Source: Microbacterium pullorum
GTDB lineage: Bacteria > Actinomycetota > Actinomycetes > Actinomycetales > Microbacteriaceae
Assembly (NCBI RefSeq): GCF_014836535.1
Contig: NZ_JACSQP010000001.1
Location: 455,929 to 519,928, forward strand
DNA: 64,000 nucleotides
Direction of reading: 5' to 3'
Each line of letters begins with the position of its first letter. The stretch's first letter is position 1. This document shows, one piece after another, positions 34,361 through 42,195 of this stretch. The notes below the pieces were generated by a model. That model saw only the letters and a program-made list of their open reading frames with translations. It ran no database searches and had not been told where the DNA came from. A program made the translations under genes and the position numbers.

Positions 34361-34651
34361 ATGTCTTTCCAGGCATACCTCGATGCCGTCGAGAAGAAGA
34401 CCGGGCTCACGCCGCGCGAGTTGGTGACGCTCGCGGGGGAGAAGGGGTTCGACTCCTCGACAGCGGCGACGCCGATCGTGCAGTGGCTCGCCGACGACTA
34501 CGGACTCGGGCGCGGGCACGCGATGGCGATGGTCCACGTCATCACGAAGGGTCCGCAGATCAGTGCGAAGCATGTCGGCAGCGGCGGCACGCACGCCGAC
34601 CCGTCCGACACGCTGTGGCTCGACGGGGCGGCGACGAACCCGCATCCCTGA
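34361..34651 (+). CDS. DUF4287 protein
   Basis: 96 residues. The first 70 match DUF4287: SFQAYLDAVEKKTGLTPREL, then GHAMAMVHVITKGP. The domain is thought to be a small helical fold with no known function. AAGGAG precedes the ATG at good spacing. The C-terminal ~25 residues are Gly/Asp rich and probably disordered. It is convergent with the SDR gene, 9 bp apart. Confidence 0.85.
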   Translation: MSFQAYLDAVEKKTGLTPRELVTLAGEKGFDSSTAATPIVQWLADDYGLGRGHAMAMVHVITKGPQISAKHVGSGGTHADPSDTLWLDGAATNPHP

Positions 34652-34660
34652 CGCCGGGAG

Positions 34661-35326
34661 TCAGAACCGGGCGGAGAAGCCGCCGTCGGCGTGCAGCAGC
34701 TGGCCGGAGACCCACCGGCCGTCGGGGGAGAGCAGGAAGGACACCACGCCGCCGATGTCGCGGGGCGTGCCGAGTCGGCCCAGGGGATGGTGGCTCCCGA
34801 GCTGGTCGCGCGCCTCGGCATCCATCCACCCGGTGTCGATGGGACCGGGGTTCACGACGTTGGTGGAGATGCCGCGCGGGCCGAGCTCGCGCGCCGCGGA
34901 GATGACGATGCGGTCGAGGGCGCCCTTGGATGCCCCGTAGGGGAGGTTGCCGGTGGTGTGGTCGCTCGTGAAGGCGACGACCGCGCCGCCGGTGGCCGGG
35001 ACCTGGCGCGCGAACGCGGCGATCAGCAGCAGGCTCGCGCGGGCGTTGACCGCGACGTGGCGGTCGAAGCTCTCGGCGGTCGTGTCGAGGATCCCCGACT
35101 CCACGTCGTGTGCGTGGCTGAGGACGAGCGCGTCGATGGCGCCGTGATCGGCGCGGACGGCGTCGATCAGTTCAGCCGGTGCCGTGGCGAGTGAGAGGTC
35201 GGCCGGGTAGTCGGCGGCTTCGAGGTCGCTCGTGACCACCTGCCAGCCGTCGGCGACCAGCCGCGGCACGACGCCAGCGGCGATGCTGTTCGCGCGCGCG
35301 GCGCCGGTGACGAGGACGAGGGGCAT
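34661..35326 (-). CDS. SDR family oxidoreductase (short form, atypical cofactor loop)
   Basis: 221 residues. The cofactor loop reads LVTGAARANSIAAGV, so the usual TGxxxGxG glycines are replaced, as in atypical SDRs. LVLSHAHD stands at the NNAG position, the Ser region is AFTSDHTTG, and YGASKGAL gives YxxxK. WVSGQLLHADGGF ends the fold normally. Activity is possible but cofactor binding may differ. A 57-bp piece of homologous sequence occurs as a fragment at 48118-48174, and both copies lie next to paired GAATTC elements. Confidence 0.8.
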   Translation of the reverse strand: MPLVLVTGAARANSIAAGVVPRLVADGWQVVTSDLEAADYPADLSLATAPAELIDAVRADHGAIDALVLSHAHDVESGILDTTAESFDRHVAVNARASLLLIAAFARQVPATGGAVVAFTSDHTTGNLPYGASKGALDRIVISAARELGPRGISTNVVNPGPIDTGWMDAEARDQLGSHHPLGRLGTPRDIGGVVSFLLSPDGRWVSGQLLHADGGFSARF

Positions 35327-35357
35327 GCCCCGATGCTAGGGCGTCGTCGCGTCGGCT

Positions 35358-35430
35358 GTCGGAATTCAGGCTGCGGGCCGCGTGCAGTCACCGCGCGGGG
35401 GTGCGGCGGCGCGAGAGCCTGAATTCCGAC
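35358..35430. repeat. Paired GAATTC element 7, fully consensus arms (73 bp)
   Basis: Left arm GTCGGAATTCAGGC (35358-35371) and right arm GCCTGAATTCCGAC (35417-35430) are perfect inverted copies around a 45-bp interior. It lies in the divergent gap between the SDR gene and the pectin operon, 31 bp from the SDR start, so elements of this family are not confined to gene ends. Confidence 0.88.
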
Positions 35431-35520
35431 GCGGCGGCGGCCGATGGTCGTGTCGGCGCGAGTCGGCGACCGCCCGGCGCGTCCCGCACCCTACGGGTAA
35501 CCGCTTCCCGCCGGGTGTCA

Positions 35521-35572
35521 GAAAACGTTTGCTCGTTCGTCGGGGTCATGTTAGTTTCAAGAAACCGGTTCC
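35521..35572 (+). promoter_or_regulatory. Promoter and two LacI-type operators of the pectin operon
   Basis: TTGCTC (35529-35534) and TTAGTT (35551-35556), 16 bp apart, are a plausible -35/-10 pair. GAAAACGTTTGC with the palindrome AAACGTTT (35523-35530) overlaps the -35 box, and GAAACCGGTTCC (35561-35572) covers the expected transcription start. The second site is identical to one in the GH43 promoter at 48012-48023. Both have the central CG of LacI-family operators. Confidence 0.65.
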
Positions 35573-35629
35573 CGAGCCTTCCCTGTGAAGGACGGACGAC
35601 GCGCTCGACGACGAGTGCAGGAAGAGACG

Positions 35630-35668
35630 ATGATGACCGACCTCCTGAAGCGGCAGCGACTCGCATGA
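35630..35668 (+). CDS. 12-codon upstream ORF (leader peptide) coupled to the permease
   Basis: ATGATG at 35630 starts a short frame encoding MMTDLLKRQRLA whose stop overlaps the permease start codon (ATGA, 35665-35668). GGAAGAG (35620-35626) gives it a proper ribosome site, whereas the permease itself has none. The sequence has no run of one amino acid that would suggest attenuation, so a role in translational coupling is the simplest reading. It could also be an accidental frame. Confidence 0.45.
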   Translation: MMTDLLKRQRLA

Positions 35669-36642
35669 CCGTGGTCGCGACGTCGCCTGTCGCCGCAGAG
35701 ACGCCCGCCTCGCCGCCGCCTCCGCCGGTGCCGCGCAAGAAGCCGCTGTGGCGTTCGCTGTGGCGGCATAAGGCGCTGTATCTGCTGGCGCTGCCCGGCA
35801 TCGTGTACTTCATCGTCTTCAAGTACGTGCCGATGGGCGGCCTGGTGATCGCCTTCCAGGACTATTCGCCCTTCCGCGGCATTTTGGGCAGCCCGTGGGT
35901 CGGCTTCACCCACTTCATCCGGTTCTTCAGCGAAGACACCTTCCTGCTGCTGCTGACCAACACGGTTGCGGTGTCGGGGCTGCTGCTGATCTTCGCGTTC
36001 CCCATGCCGATCATCCTCGCCCTGCTGCTGAACGAGGTGCGCACCAAGCTCTTCCAGCGCAGCGTGCAGACGATCGTCTATCTTCCGCACTTCATGTCGT
36101 GGGTGATCGTGGTGTCGCTGTTCTACGTGATGTTCACCACCGACGGCGGCGGTGTGAACAACCTGCTGAAGTCCTGGGGCTTCGAGGCCATCCCATTCCT
36201 CACCGATCCGGCGTGGCTGCGACCGATGTATGTCATCCAGGAGATCTGGAAGACCGCCGGCTGGGGAACGATCATCTATCTCGCGGCGATGACGGCGGTC
36301 GATCTGCAGCTGTACGAAGCAGCCGAGGTCGACGGCGCCGGGCGATGGCGGCAGACCTGGCACATCACGCTGCCGGCGATCCGACCCACCATCGTCGTCA
36401 TGTTCATCCTGGCGATCGGCGACTTCCTCGAGCTCGGCTTCGAGCACATGTTCCTCGTGCTCAACTCGCTCAACCGACACGTCGGCGAGATCTTCGACAC
36501 CTACGTCTACACCGCCGGCATCCAGAACGGCCAGTTCAGCTACGCCGCGGCGGTCGGCATGTTCAAGGGCGTGGTGGGCCTCATCCTCGTCGTCGCCGCC
36601 AACCGCCTGGCCAAGAGACTCGGAGAGGAGGGCGTGTACTGA
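35665..36642 (+). CDS. Carbohydrate ABC transporter permease (LplB/YteP type)
   Basis: 325 residues. A Pro-rich cytosolic N-terminus is followed by six membrane segments. FKYVPMGGLVIAFQDYSPFRG and the EAA loop YEAAEVDGAGRWRQTWHITLPAI are characteristic of the LplB/YteP permeases that import oligogalacturonides or rhamnogalacturonan fragments. The ATG at 35665 overlaps a 12-codon ORF. It pairs with the permease at 40561, and the binding protein is at 37313. No ATPase gene is in the operon, so an MsmX/UgpC-like shared ATPase elsewhere is expected. Confidence 0.9.
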   Translation: MTVVATSPVAAETPASPPPPPVPRKKPLWRSLWRHKALYLLALPGIVYFIVFKYVPMGGLVIAFQDYSPFRGILGSPWVGFTHFIRFFSEDTFLLLLTNTVAVSGLLLIFAFPMPIILALLLNEVRTKLFQRSVQTIVYLPHFMSWVIVVSLFYVMFTTDGGGVNNLLKSWGFEAIPFLTDPAWLRPMYVIQEIWKTAGWGTIIYLAAMTAVDLQLYEAAEVDGAGRWRQTWHITLPAIRPTIVVMFILAIGDFLELGFEHMFLVLNSLNRHVGEIFDTYVYTAGIQNGQFSYAAAVGMFKGVVGLILVVAANRLAKRLGEEGVY

Positions 36643-37316
36643 TGTTCTCGGTCGAGGGCTTCATGCGCGTCAACACCTTCTTGCAGGGCGCCTACCGCCT
36701 GGCCTACCTCAACATCCTCTGGCTCGCCACAACCGTGCTGGGTCTGGTCGTGTTCGGCATCGGCCCGGCATCGTACGCCGTCGCAGCCTATGTCGATCGC
36801 TGGTTCCGGTTCGGTGAGACGCCGCCGGTCACCCGCACCTTCATCGCGCACTTCCGGGAGCAGTACTGGCGCGCCGCCGTCGTCGGCTGGATCCTCGTGC
36901 TCGCCGCCGCGATCGCGGTGACGAACGTGTTCACCCTCACGGTGTGGGCCGTCCAATTCGCGAACGTGCTGGCGCTGCTGGTGGTCGCTGTCGCCGCCGC
37001 CTACGTGTTCCCGGTCATGGCCGCGACAGATCTGCGCGGCGTCGGCCGGCCGCTGGCCGCGGCGCTCATGATCGGGTTCGGATCCCTGCCGTGGACCATC
37101 ACCGCGATGGCCGCGGTCGCCGCCGCCGTGTGGCTGGCCGCCAGTTTCGCGCTGCCGCTGCTCGTGCTCTTCGGCTACGGCATCCCCGCGGCCGCCATCG
37201 GGTTCGTCACCCGCACCGTCTTCACGCAGCTCGTCGGGGAAGCTGCGCTGACTTCACCCCTGGGGCCGCGCGATGACGCTCGGCCTGTTCCCCACCCTGC
37301 GAGAGGAAAACGATGA
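36642..37316 (+). CDS. DUF624 (YesL-like) membrane protein
   Basis: 224 residues with five or six membrane segments. The N-terminal YRLAYLNILWLATTVLGLVVFGIGPASYA fits DUF624, in short LNILWLATTVLGLVVFGIGP. YesL-like proteins nearly always sit beside LplB/LplC-type permeases in uronide or rhamnogalacturonan loci and are assumed to aid transport; no mechanism is known. Its start follows the permease stop by one base overlap region (TGATG), and its own end overlaps the next gene. Confidence 0.85.
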   Translation: MFSVEGFMRVNTFLQGAYRLAYLNILWLATTVLGLVVFGIGPASYAVAAYVDRWFRFGETPPVTRTFIAHFREQYWRAAVVGWILVLAAAIAVTNVFTLTVWAVQFANVLALLVVAVAAAYVFPVMAATDLRGVGRPLAAALMIGFGSLPWTITAMAAVAAAVWLAASFALPLLVLFGYGIPAAAIGFVTRTVFTQLVGEAALTSPLGPRDDARPVPHPARGKR

Positions 37317-38809
37317 AAAACCACAGCCGACTGGGAATCGCGATCGCGTCGCTCACCGCGGCGTCGCTCGCGATGACGGCATGCACCGCTGATCCCGGCG
37401 CCTCCGAGGAGACGCTGGAAAGCGTCACCTGGATGACGATGCTCCACACCCCGACCACTCCCGAGAAGGGCGGGCCGGTCGAGTCCGCGCTCGAGGAGTA
37501 CACCGGGATGGACATCGAGTTCCAGTGGGTGCCTGACGCGTCCAAGGACGAGAAGGTCAACGCGGCGATCGCGTCCGACTCGCTCGCCGACATCACGACT
37601 CTCACCAACATCGCCAACACCTCCGTGCGCCAGGCGCTCGCCTCGGGGCAGTTCTGGGACGTCGAGCCGTACCTCGAGGAGTTCCCCAACCTGGCCGAGA
37701 TCCCCGACCAGACCCTCGATTCGGCCCGCGTGGCCGGACACCTCTACGGCGTTCCGATCCAGAAGCCGATCGCGCGCTACGGCGTCGTGGTGCGCCAGGA
37801 CTGGCTCGACAACCTGGGCCTCGAGGTTCCGCACACCATCGAGGAACTCGCCGAGGTCGCCGTCGCCTTCACCGAGAACGACCCCGACGGCAATGGCGTG
37901 GCCGACACCACGGGATTCGTCGACCGGGCGGAGAGCTCGATCCTGGGCTTCCGCATGCTGTCGGGCTACTTCGGTGCCGGCAACATCTTCGAGGCCGACG
38001 GGGATGAGATCATTCCGTCGTTCACGACCGACGCCTTCAAGGAGGCGATGCAGTGGTACCGCGGCCTGTACGAGCAGGGTGCGGTCAACGGCGAGTTCGT
38101 GACGATGCAGAAGCAGAACCAGATCGACGCGATCGCTCAGGGCAAGGGCGGCATCGTGGTGACGGGTCTGTTCGAGGCCAAGAACTACATGAACATCGCG
38201 CGCTCCGCCAACCCCGACACACCCATGGCCTGGGCGCTCATCAACGACATCACGTACGAGGACGTCCCTCGCCGCATCAACTCCGACACCAACGGCGGTT
38301 TCGGCGGCTGGCTGGCGATCTCGACGTCGCGGGTCAAGACCGAAGGCGAGCTGAAGTCGGTGCTCGGCTTCCTCGACAAGCTCCTCGACGAGGAGCCGTA
38401 CACGCTGATGACCTACGGCATCGAAGGCACCCACTTCACCCTCGACGACGAGGTGGTGACGGTCACCGATCAGACCGTGTGGGAGCAGCAGGTGCAGCCG
38501 TACAGCTCCTCGCGCGTCTCCGACATCGTCGTGCAGTTCAAGGACGACACCCCCTACGTCGATGAGGCCAACGACAAGATGGCGGAGAACGCCGAGTTCG
38601 CCGTGATCAACGTCGCCCTCCCGCTGACCTCCGCGACCTACGACCGCAGCTGGACGACCATCCAGCAGGCGGCGACCGACGCGTACAACAAGTACATGGT
38701 GGGCCAGCTCGACATGGCCGGCTACGAAGCGGCGATCGAGCAGCTCGGCGGCCAGGGCCTCGACGACATCGTCGCGGAACTCTCCGCGTCGTACGCAGAG
38801 ACCCGCTGA
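37313..38809 (+). CDS. Extracellular solute-binding lipoprotein (LipO/LplA type)
   Basis: 498 residues. Signal peptide with lipobox MTAC (C24) anchors it outside. The body is a large group 1 solute-binding fold: WMTMLHTPTTPEKGGPVESA at the start of the mature protein, NDPDGNGVADTTGFVD (a calcium-like loop typical of this group), and GGFGGWLAIS. It should deliver oligosaccharides to the two permeases of the operon. ATGA overlap with DUF624. Confidence 0.9.
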   Translation: MKNHSRLGIAIASLTAASLAMTACTADPGASEETLESVTWMTMLHTPTTPEKGGPVESALEEYTGMDIEFQWVPDASKDEKVNAAIASDSLADITTLTNIANTSVRQALASGQFWDVEPYLEEFPNLAEIPDQTLDSARVAGHLYGVPIQKPIARYGVVVRQDWLDNLGLEVPHTIEELAEVAVAFTENDPDGNGVADTTGFVDRAESSILGFRMLSGYFGAGNIFEADGDEIIPSFTTDAFKEAMQWYRGLYEQGAVNGEFVTMQKQNQIDAIAQGKGGIVVTGLFEAKNYMNIARSANPDTPMAWALINDITYEDVPRRINSDTNGGFGGWLAISTSRVKTEGELKSVLGFLDKLLDEEPYTLMTYGIEGTHFTLDDEVVTVTDQTVWEQQVQPYSSSRVSDIVVQFKDDTPYVDEANDKMAENAEFAVINVALPLTSATYDRSWTTIQQAATDAYNKYMVGQLDMAGYEAAIEQLGGQGLDDIVAELSASYAETR

Positions 38810-38816
38810 GGACGCC

Positions 38817-40103
38817 ATGACGCAGGTGCAGAGCATCATCACCAGCGAGCGGGCGGATGCCGTTCGGCAGACGACCCGCGCGCTGCAGGATGCCATCGAT
38901 CGGACGGCGGACTCGGGAGGCGGTCGGGTCACGATCACTCCGGGCGTGCATGAGTCCGGTGCTCTGCGCCTGCGTTCACACGTGGAGTTGCATCTCGAGC
39001 AGGGCGCCGTGCTGCGGTTCGTCCCTGATCCCGCGCTCTACCCGCTGGTCGGGGCGCGCTGGGAGGGCGCGACGGCGGCGATCCACTCTCCGTGCGTGTA
39101 TGCGCGCAACGCCACCGACGTGTCGATCACGGGTGCCGGCGAGATCGACGGCGGCGGCCAGTGGTGGTGGGATGCGTTCCGTGAAGGGACGCTCGCCCAC
39201 CCCCGGCCGACGCTGCTCGCCTTCCACGGGTGCACGCGGGTCGAGGTGTCGGGAGTCACGCTGATCGACTCGCCCTCGTGGACGGTGCATCCGCTGCTGT
39301 GCGACGACGTGCGCATCGTCGGCGTGCGCATCATCAACCCGGCGGATTCGCCCAACACCGACGGGATCGACCCGGAATCGTGTCGCGACGTGCTCATCGA
39401 CGGCTGCCACATCGATGTGGGCGACGACTGCATCGCCATCAAGTCCGGCAGTGAGGGTGCCGCCGAGCGCGTCGCCTGCGAGCGCATCACGATCACCGGA
39501 TGCCGCATGCTGCACGGTCACGGCGGTGTGGTCATCGGCAGCGAGATGAGCGGCGACGTGCGCGGCGTCACGATCTCCGACTGCGTGTTCGAGGGCACCG
39601 ACCGCGGCATCCGCATCAAGACCCGTCGCGGTCGCGGCGGTGTCGTCGAAGATGTGCAGGTTTCCGACATCACGATGGATGCCGTGATGTGCCCCATCGT
39701 GGTGAACCCCTTCTACTTCTGCGGCCCCGACGGCAGACTGCCCCAGGTCTCCGACCGCCGGCCGCGCCCCGTCGATGAGGGAACCCCGCACATCCGCGAC
39801 ATCCGCCTGGCGCGCATCAGCGCGACGAACGTGCAGGCCTGCGCTGCCTTCATCTCCGGGCTGCCGGAGGCTCCGATCGCGGGCCTGATCCTCGAGCAGA
39901 TCGACATCTCGTTCGCGGCCGACCCCGAGCCCGCCGTGCCGGCGATGGCCGAGGGCGTCCCCGCGATGGCTGCCGCGGGGATCCTTCTCGCGTTCGCGAG
40001 CGACGTGCACGCGCGCGGTGTGCGGTTGACCGGTGTGCGTGGCGTCGCCGTGGCGACCGAGGATGTCACCGGCACCCCCGCAGAAGCATGGGCCTCGGCA
40101 TGA
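38817..40103 (+). CDS. GH28 polygalacturonase-like glycoside hydrolase
   Basis: 428 residues, right-handed beta-helix. All GH28 catalytic motifs are present: N180-T-D182 (SPNTDG), G202-D203-D204 (VGDDCIAIKSG), G234-H235-G (GHGG) and R266-I-K268. No signal peptide is seen, so it acts in the cytosol on imported oligomers, as exo-acting GH28 enzymes on unsaturated or short galacturonides do. Seven bp after the binding-protein stop, overlapping the next gene by ATGA. Confidence 0.92.
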   Translation: MTQVQSIITSERADAVRQTTRALQDAIDRTADSGGGRVTITPGVHESGALRLRSHVELHLEQGAVLRFVPDPALYPLVGARWEGATAAIHSPCVYARNATDVSITGAGEIDGGGQWWWDAFREGTLAHPRPTLLAFHGCTRVEVSGVTLIDSPSWTVHPLLCDDVRIVGVRIINPADSPNTDGIDPESCRDVLIDGCHIDVGDDCIAIKSGSEGAAERVACERITITGCRMLHGHGGVVIGSEMSGDVRGVTISDCVFEGTDRGIRIKTRRGRGGVVEDVQVSDITMDAVMCPIVVNPFYFCGPDGRLPQVSDRRPRPVDEGTPHIRDIRLARISATNVQACAAFISGLPEAPIAGLILEQIDISFAADPEPAVPAMAEGVPAMAAAGILLAFASDVHARGVRLTGVRGVAVATEDVTGTPAEAWASA

Positions 40104-40564
40104 TGGCGACGACGTTCCTGCGACCGCTGAAATCCCCGACAGCGCCACGCTTCTCCCGCCGCGCGGAGATGTGGACGGCCGGCATCGGTCTGGCCGCCTC
40201 CAGCGTGCTGCAGGGCGGATTCGTCCTCGCGGTGACGCGCAGCGACGCGCAGACCGTCGAATCCACGATCGTGCCGGCGATGCGAGCCGCCGGCATCCCG
40301 CTCGGCGCAGACGCGCACGTCGCGCTCGACACGCTCGCCGGGTGGTTCGGTTACTCGCTCCTGCTCACGGCGATGCTCTGCGCCGTCGGCTTCTTCCTCG
40401 CCTCCCGACGCCCCCGCCGTCGATCGACGGGATGGTGGTTCTTCGCCGCCGGGATGTGCTGTCTGGTCGGCACGCAGCTGGTGCTGTATCCCGTCGCCTT
40501 CCTCTTCTTCTTCGCCGCGGGCCTGTTCGCCCTGCGCACGCCTCATGATCGGAGCCCGCAATGA
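40100..40564 (+). CDS. Hypothetical four-helix membrane protein
   Basis: 154 residues with about four hydrophobic segments (AGIGLAASSVLQGGFVLAV, SLLLTAMLCAVGFFLAS, GWWFFAAGMCCLVGTQLVL, FLFFFAAGLFAL). It resembles small DUF4064-like proteins by layout only. ATG at 40100 overlaps the GH28 stop and its own stop overlaps the second permease start (both ATGA), so it is embedded in the operon and must be translated with it. A part in transport is likely from position alone. Confidence 0.65.
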   Translation: MMATTFLRPLKSPTAPRFSRRAEMWTAGIGLAASSVLQGGFVLAVTRSDAQTVESTIVPAMRAAGIPLGADAHVALDTLAGWFGYSLLLTAMLCAVGFFLASRRPRRRSTGWWFFAAGMCCLVGTQLVLYPVAFLFFFAAGLFALRTPHDRSPQ

Positions 40565-41502
40565 GCCTCACGAACACCCCTGCGGTGAGCGACCAGACCA
40601 TCCCCATCCGGGTGCGGCGGGCGGTGCGCAGGAAGCGTCCGATGGGCCGGGGGCGTCGCGCGTTCCTCGTGGTCAACGGCGTCATCCTGACCATGTTCGC
40701 GCTGTTCTGCCTGCTTCCCTTCGTCAACGTGCTCGCAAGCTCCCTGGCGACGCCGGGCGAGCTGGCCACGCGCGCGTTCATCCTGTGGCCGGAGACGTTC
40801 ACCCTGGACGCGTACCGCTACATCCTCTCGACGCCGACGATCTTCCGCGCCCTCGGTGTCTCGTTCATCGTCACCGCCGGGGGCACGTTCATCAGCCTCA
40901 TCCTGACGGCCTTCATGGCGTACGCCCTCTCGAAGAAGCACTTCAAGGGTCGGCGCGTGGTCAACTTCCTCGTCGTCTTCTCGATCCTCTTCAGCGGCGG
41001 CATGATTCCGACGTTCATCCTCGTCAACAGCCTGGGGCTCATCGACACGCTGTGGGCGCTCATCATCCCGGTCGCCATCAACGCGTTCAACTTCATCATC
41101 ATGCGCAGCTTCTTCCAGGGGATCCCCGACAGCCTCGAGGAGGCGGCGCGCATCGACGGCTGCTCCGAGATGGGGGTCTTCTTCCGCATCGTGCTGCCGC
41201 TCTCGCTCGCCTCGATCGCGACCATCGGGCTGTTCTACGCGGTCTACTACTGGAACACCTATCAGAACGCGATCCTGTACATCAACAGCTCGGAACTCTG
41301 GCCCATCCAGGTGCTGCTGCGGCAGATCGTCATCGTGGCGAGCGGTCTGAACGCCGACTCGTCTGCGGTCGACGTCGTCCCGCCCGCGCAGTCGATCCGC
41401 ATGGCGGTGATCTTCGTGGCGACCCTACCGATGCTGCTCATCTACCCGTTCGTCCAGCGCTTCTTCGTCAAGGGCGCGCTGCTGGGCTCCGTGAAGGGCT
41501 GA
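40561..41502 (+). CDS. Carbohydrate ABC transporter permease (LplC/YtcP type)
   Basis: 313 residues, six membrane segments. FCLLPFVNVLASSLATPGEL and the EAA loop SLEEAARIDGCSEMGVFFRIVLPLSL are hallmarks of the second permease of LplBC/YteP-YtcP importers. Forms a heterodimer with the 35665 product. PFVQRFFVKGALLGSVKG is the usual C-terminus of the group. Confidence 0.92.
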   Translation: MSLTNTPAVSDQTIPIRVRRAVRRKRPMGRGRRAFLVVNGVILTMFALFCLLPFVNVLASSLATPGELATRAFILWPETFTLDAYRYILSTPTIFRALGVSFIVTAGGTFISLILTAFMAYALSKKHFKGRRVVNFLVVFSILFSGGMIPTFILVNSLGLIDTLWALIIPVAINAFNFIIMRSFFQGIPDSLEEAARIDGCSEMGVFFRIVLPLSLASIATIGLFYAVYYWNTYQNAILYINSSELWPIQVLLRQIVIVASGLNADSSAVDVVPPAQSIRMAVIFVATLPMLLIYPFVQRFFVKGALLGSVKG

Positions 41503-41505
41503 CCC

Positions 41506-42195
41506 ATGCGCATCGTGATCACCGGAGACTCCACCGCGAGCGACTACGCGCCCGAGCATGCTCCACGCACCGGCTGGGGGCAGGCGCTGGCGGCCCGGGG
41601 CGACCTCGTGGTGAGCAACCATGCCCTGTCGGGCGCGAGCACGGGGAGTTTCATCGAGGCCGGGCTGCTCGATGCGGCCCTTGCCGAGCTGCGCCCGGGT
41701 GACGCCCTGCTGGTGTGCTTCGGCCACAACGACCCGAAGCCCGACCACCGCTACACCGATGCCGACACCGCGTTCCCCGCGAACCTGAGACGCTTCGTCG
41801 CGGGTGCCCGCGAGCGCGGAGCCGTTCCGGTGCTGCTCACGCCCATCGAACGACGCCATTTCGTCGGGGACGTGCTGGAGACGACCCACGGGCCGTATCC
41901 CGACCGCACCCGCACCGTCGCCCGCGAGGACGACGTCGCGCTGATCGACCTCACGCTCGGCACCCGCCGCCTCTGGCAGAGCCAGGGAGTCGAGGCGAGC
42001 AAGGACTCGTTCCTGTGGCTGGCGCCGGGGGAGTGGCCCGGGTACCCCGACGGCGAGCAGGACGACACCCACCTCTCCGCCGCGGGTGCGTCGCTCGTCG
42101 CGGAGCTCGTGCTCGAGGGGCTGCTCGCGCACGGCATCGTCGCGGTCGCGGATCGGCCCGATCAGGGCGCCGAGGCGGCAGCCGCTGCGCGATAG
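41506..42195 (+). CDS. SGNH hydrolase, rhamnogalacturonan acetylesterase-like
   Basis: 229 residues. GDSTASDY with nucleophile S9, GHND with N75 and D186-D-T-H189 form the complete SGNH set of the rhamnogalacturonan acetylesterase (CE12) group; the GDS-T form of block I is typical for it. No signal peptide, so it deacetylates imported fragments in the cytosol. Start is 3 bp after the permease stop. Its 3' end overlaps the convergent serine hydrolase gene by 34 bp. Confidence 0.88.
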   Translation: MRIVITGDSTASDYAPEHAPRTGWGQALAARGDLVVSNHALSGASTGSFIEAGLLDAALAELRPGDALLVCFGHNDPKPDHRYTDADTAFPANLRRFVAGARERGAVPVLLTPIERRHFVGDVLETTHGPYPDRTRTVAREDDVALIDLTLGTRRLWQSQGVEASKDSFLWLAPGEWPGYPDGEQDDTHLSAAGASLVAELVLEGLLAHGIVAVADRPDQGAEAAAAAR

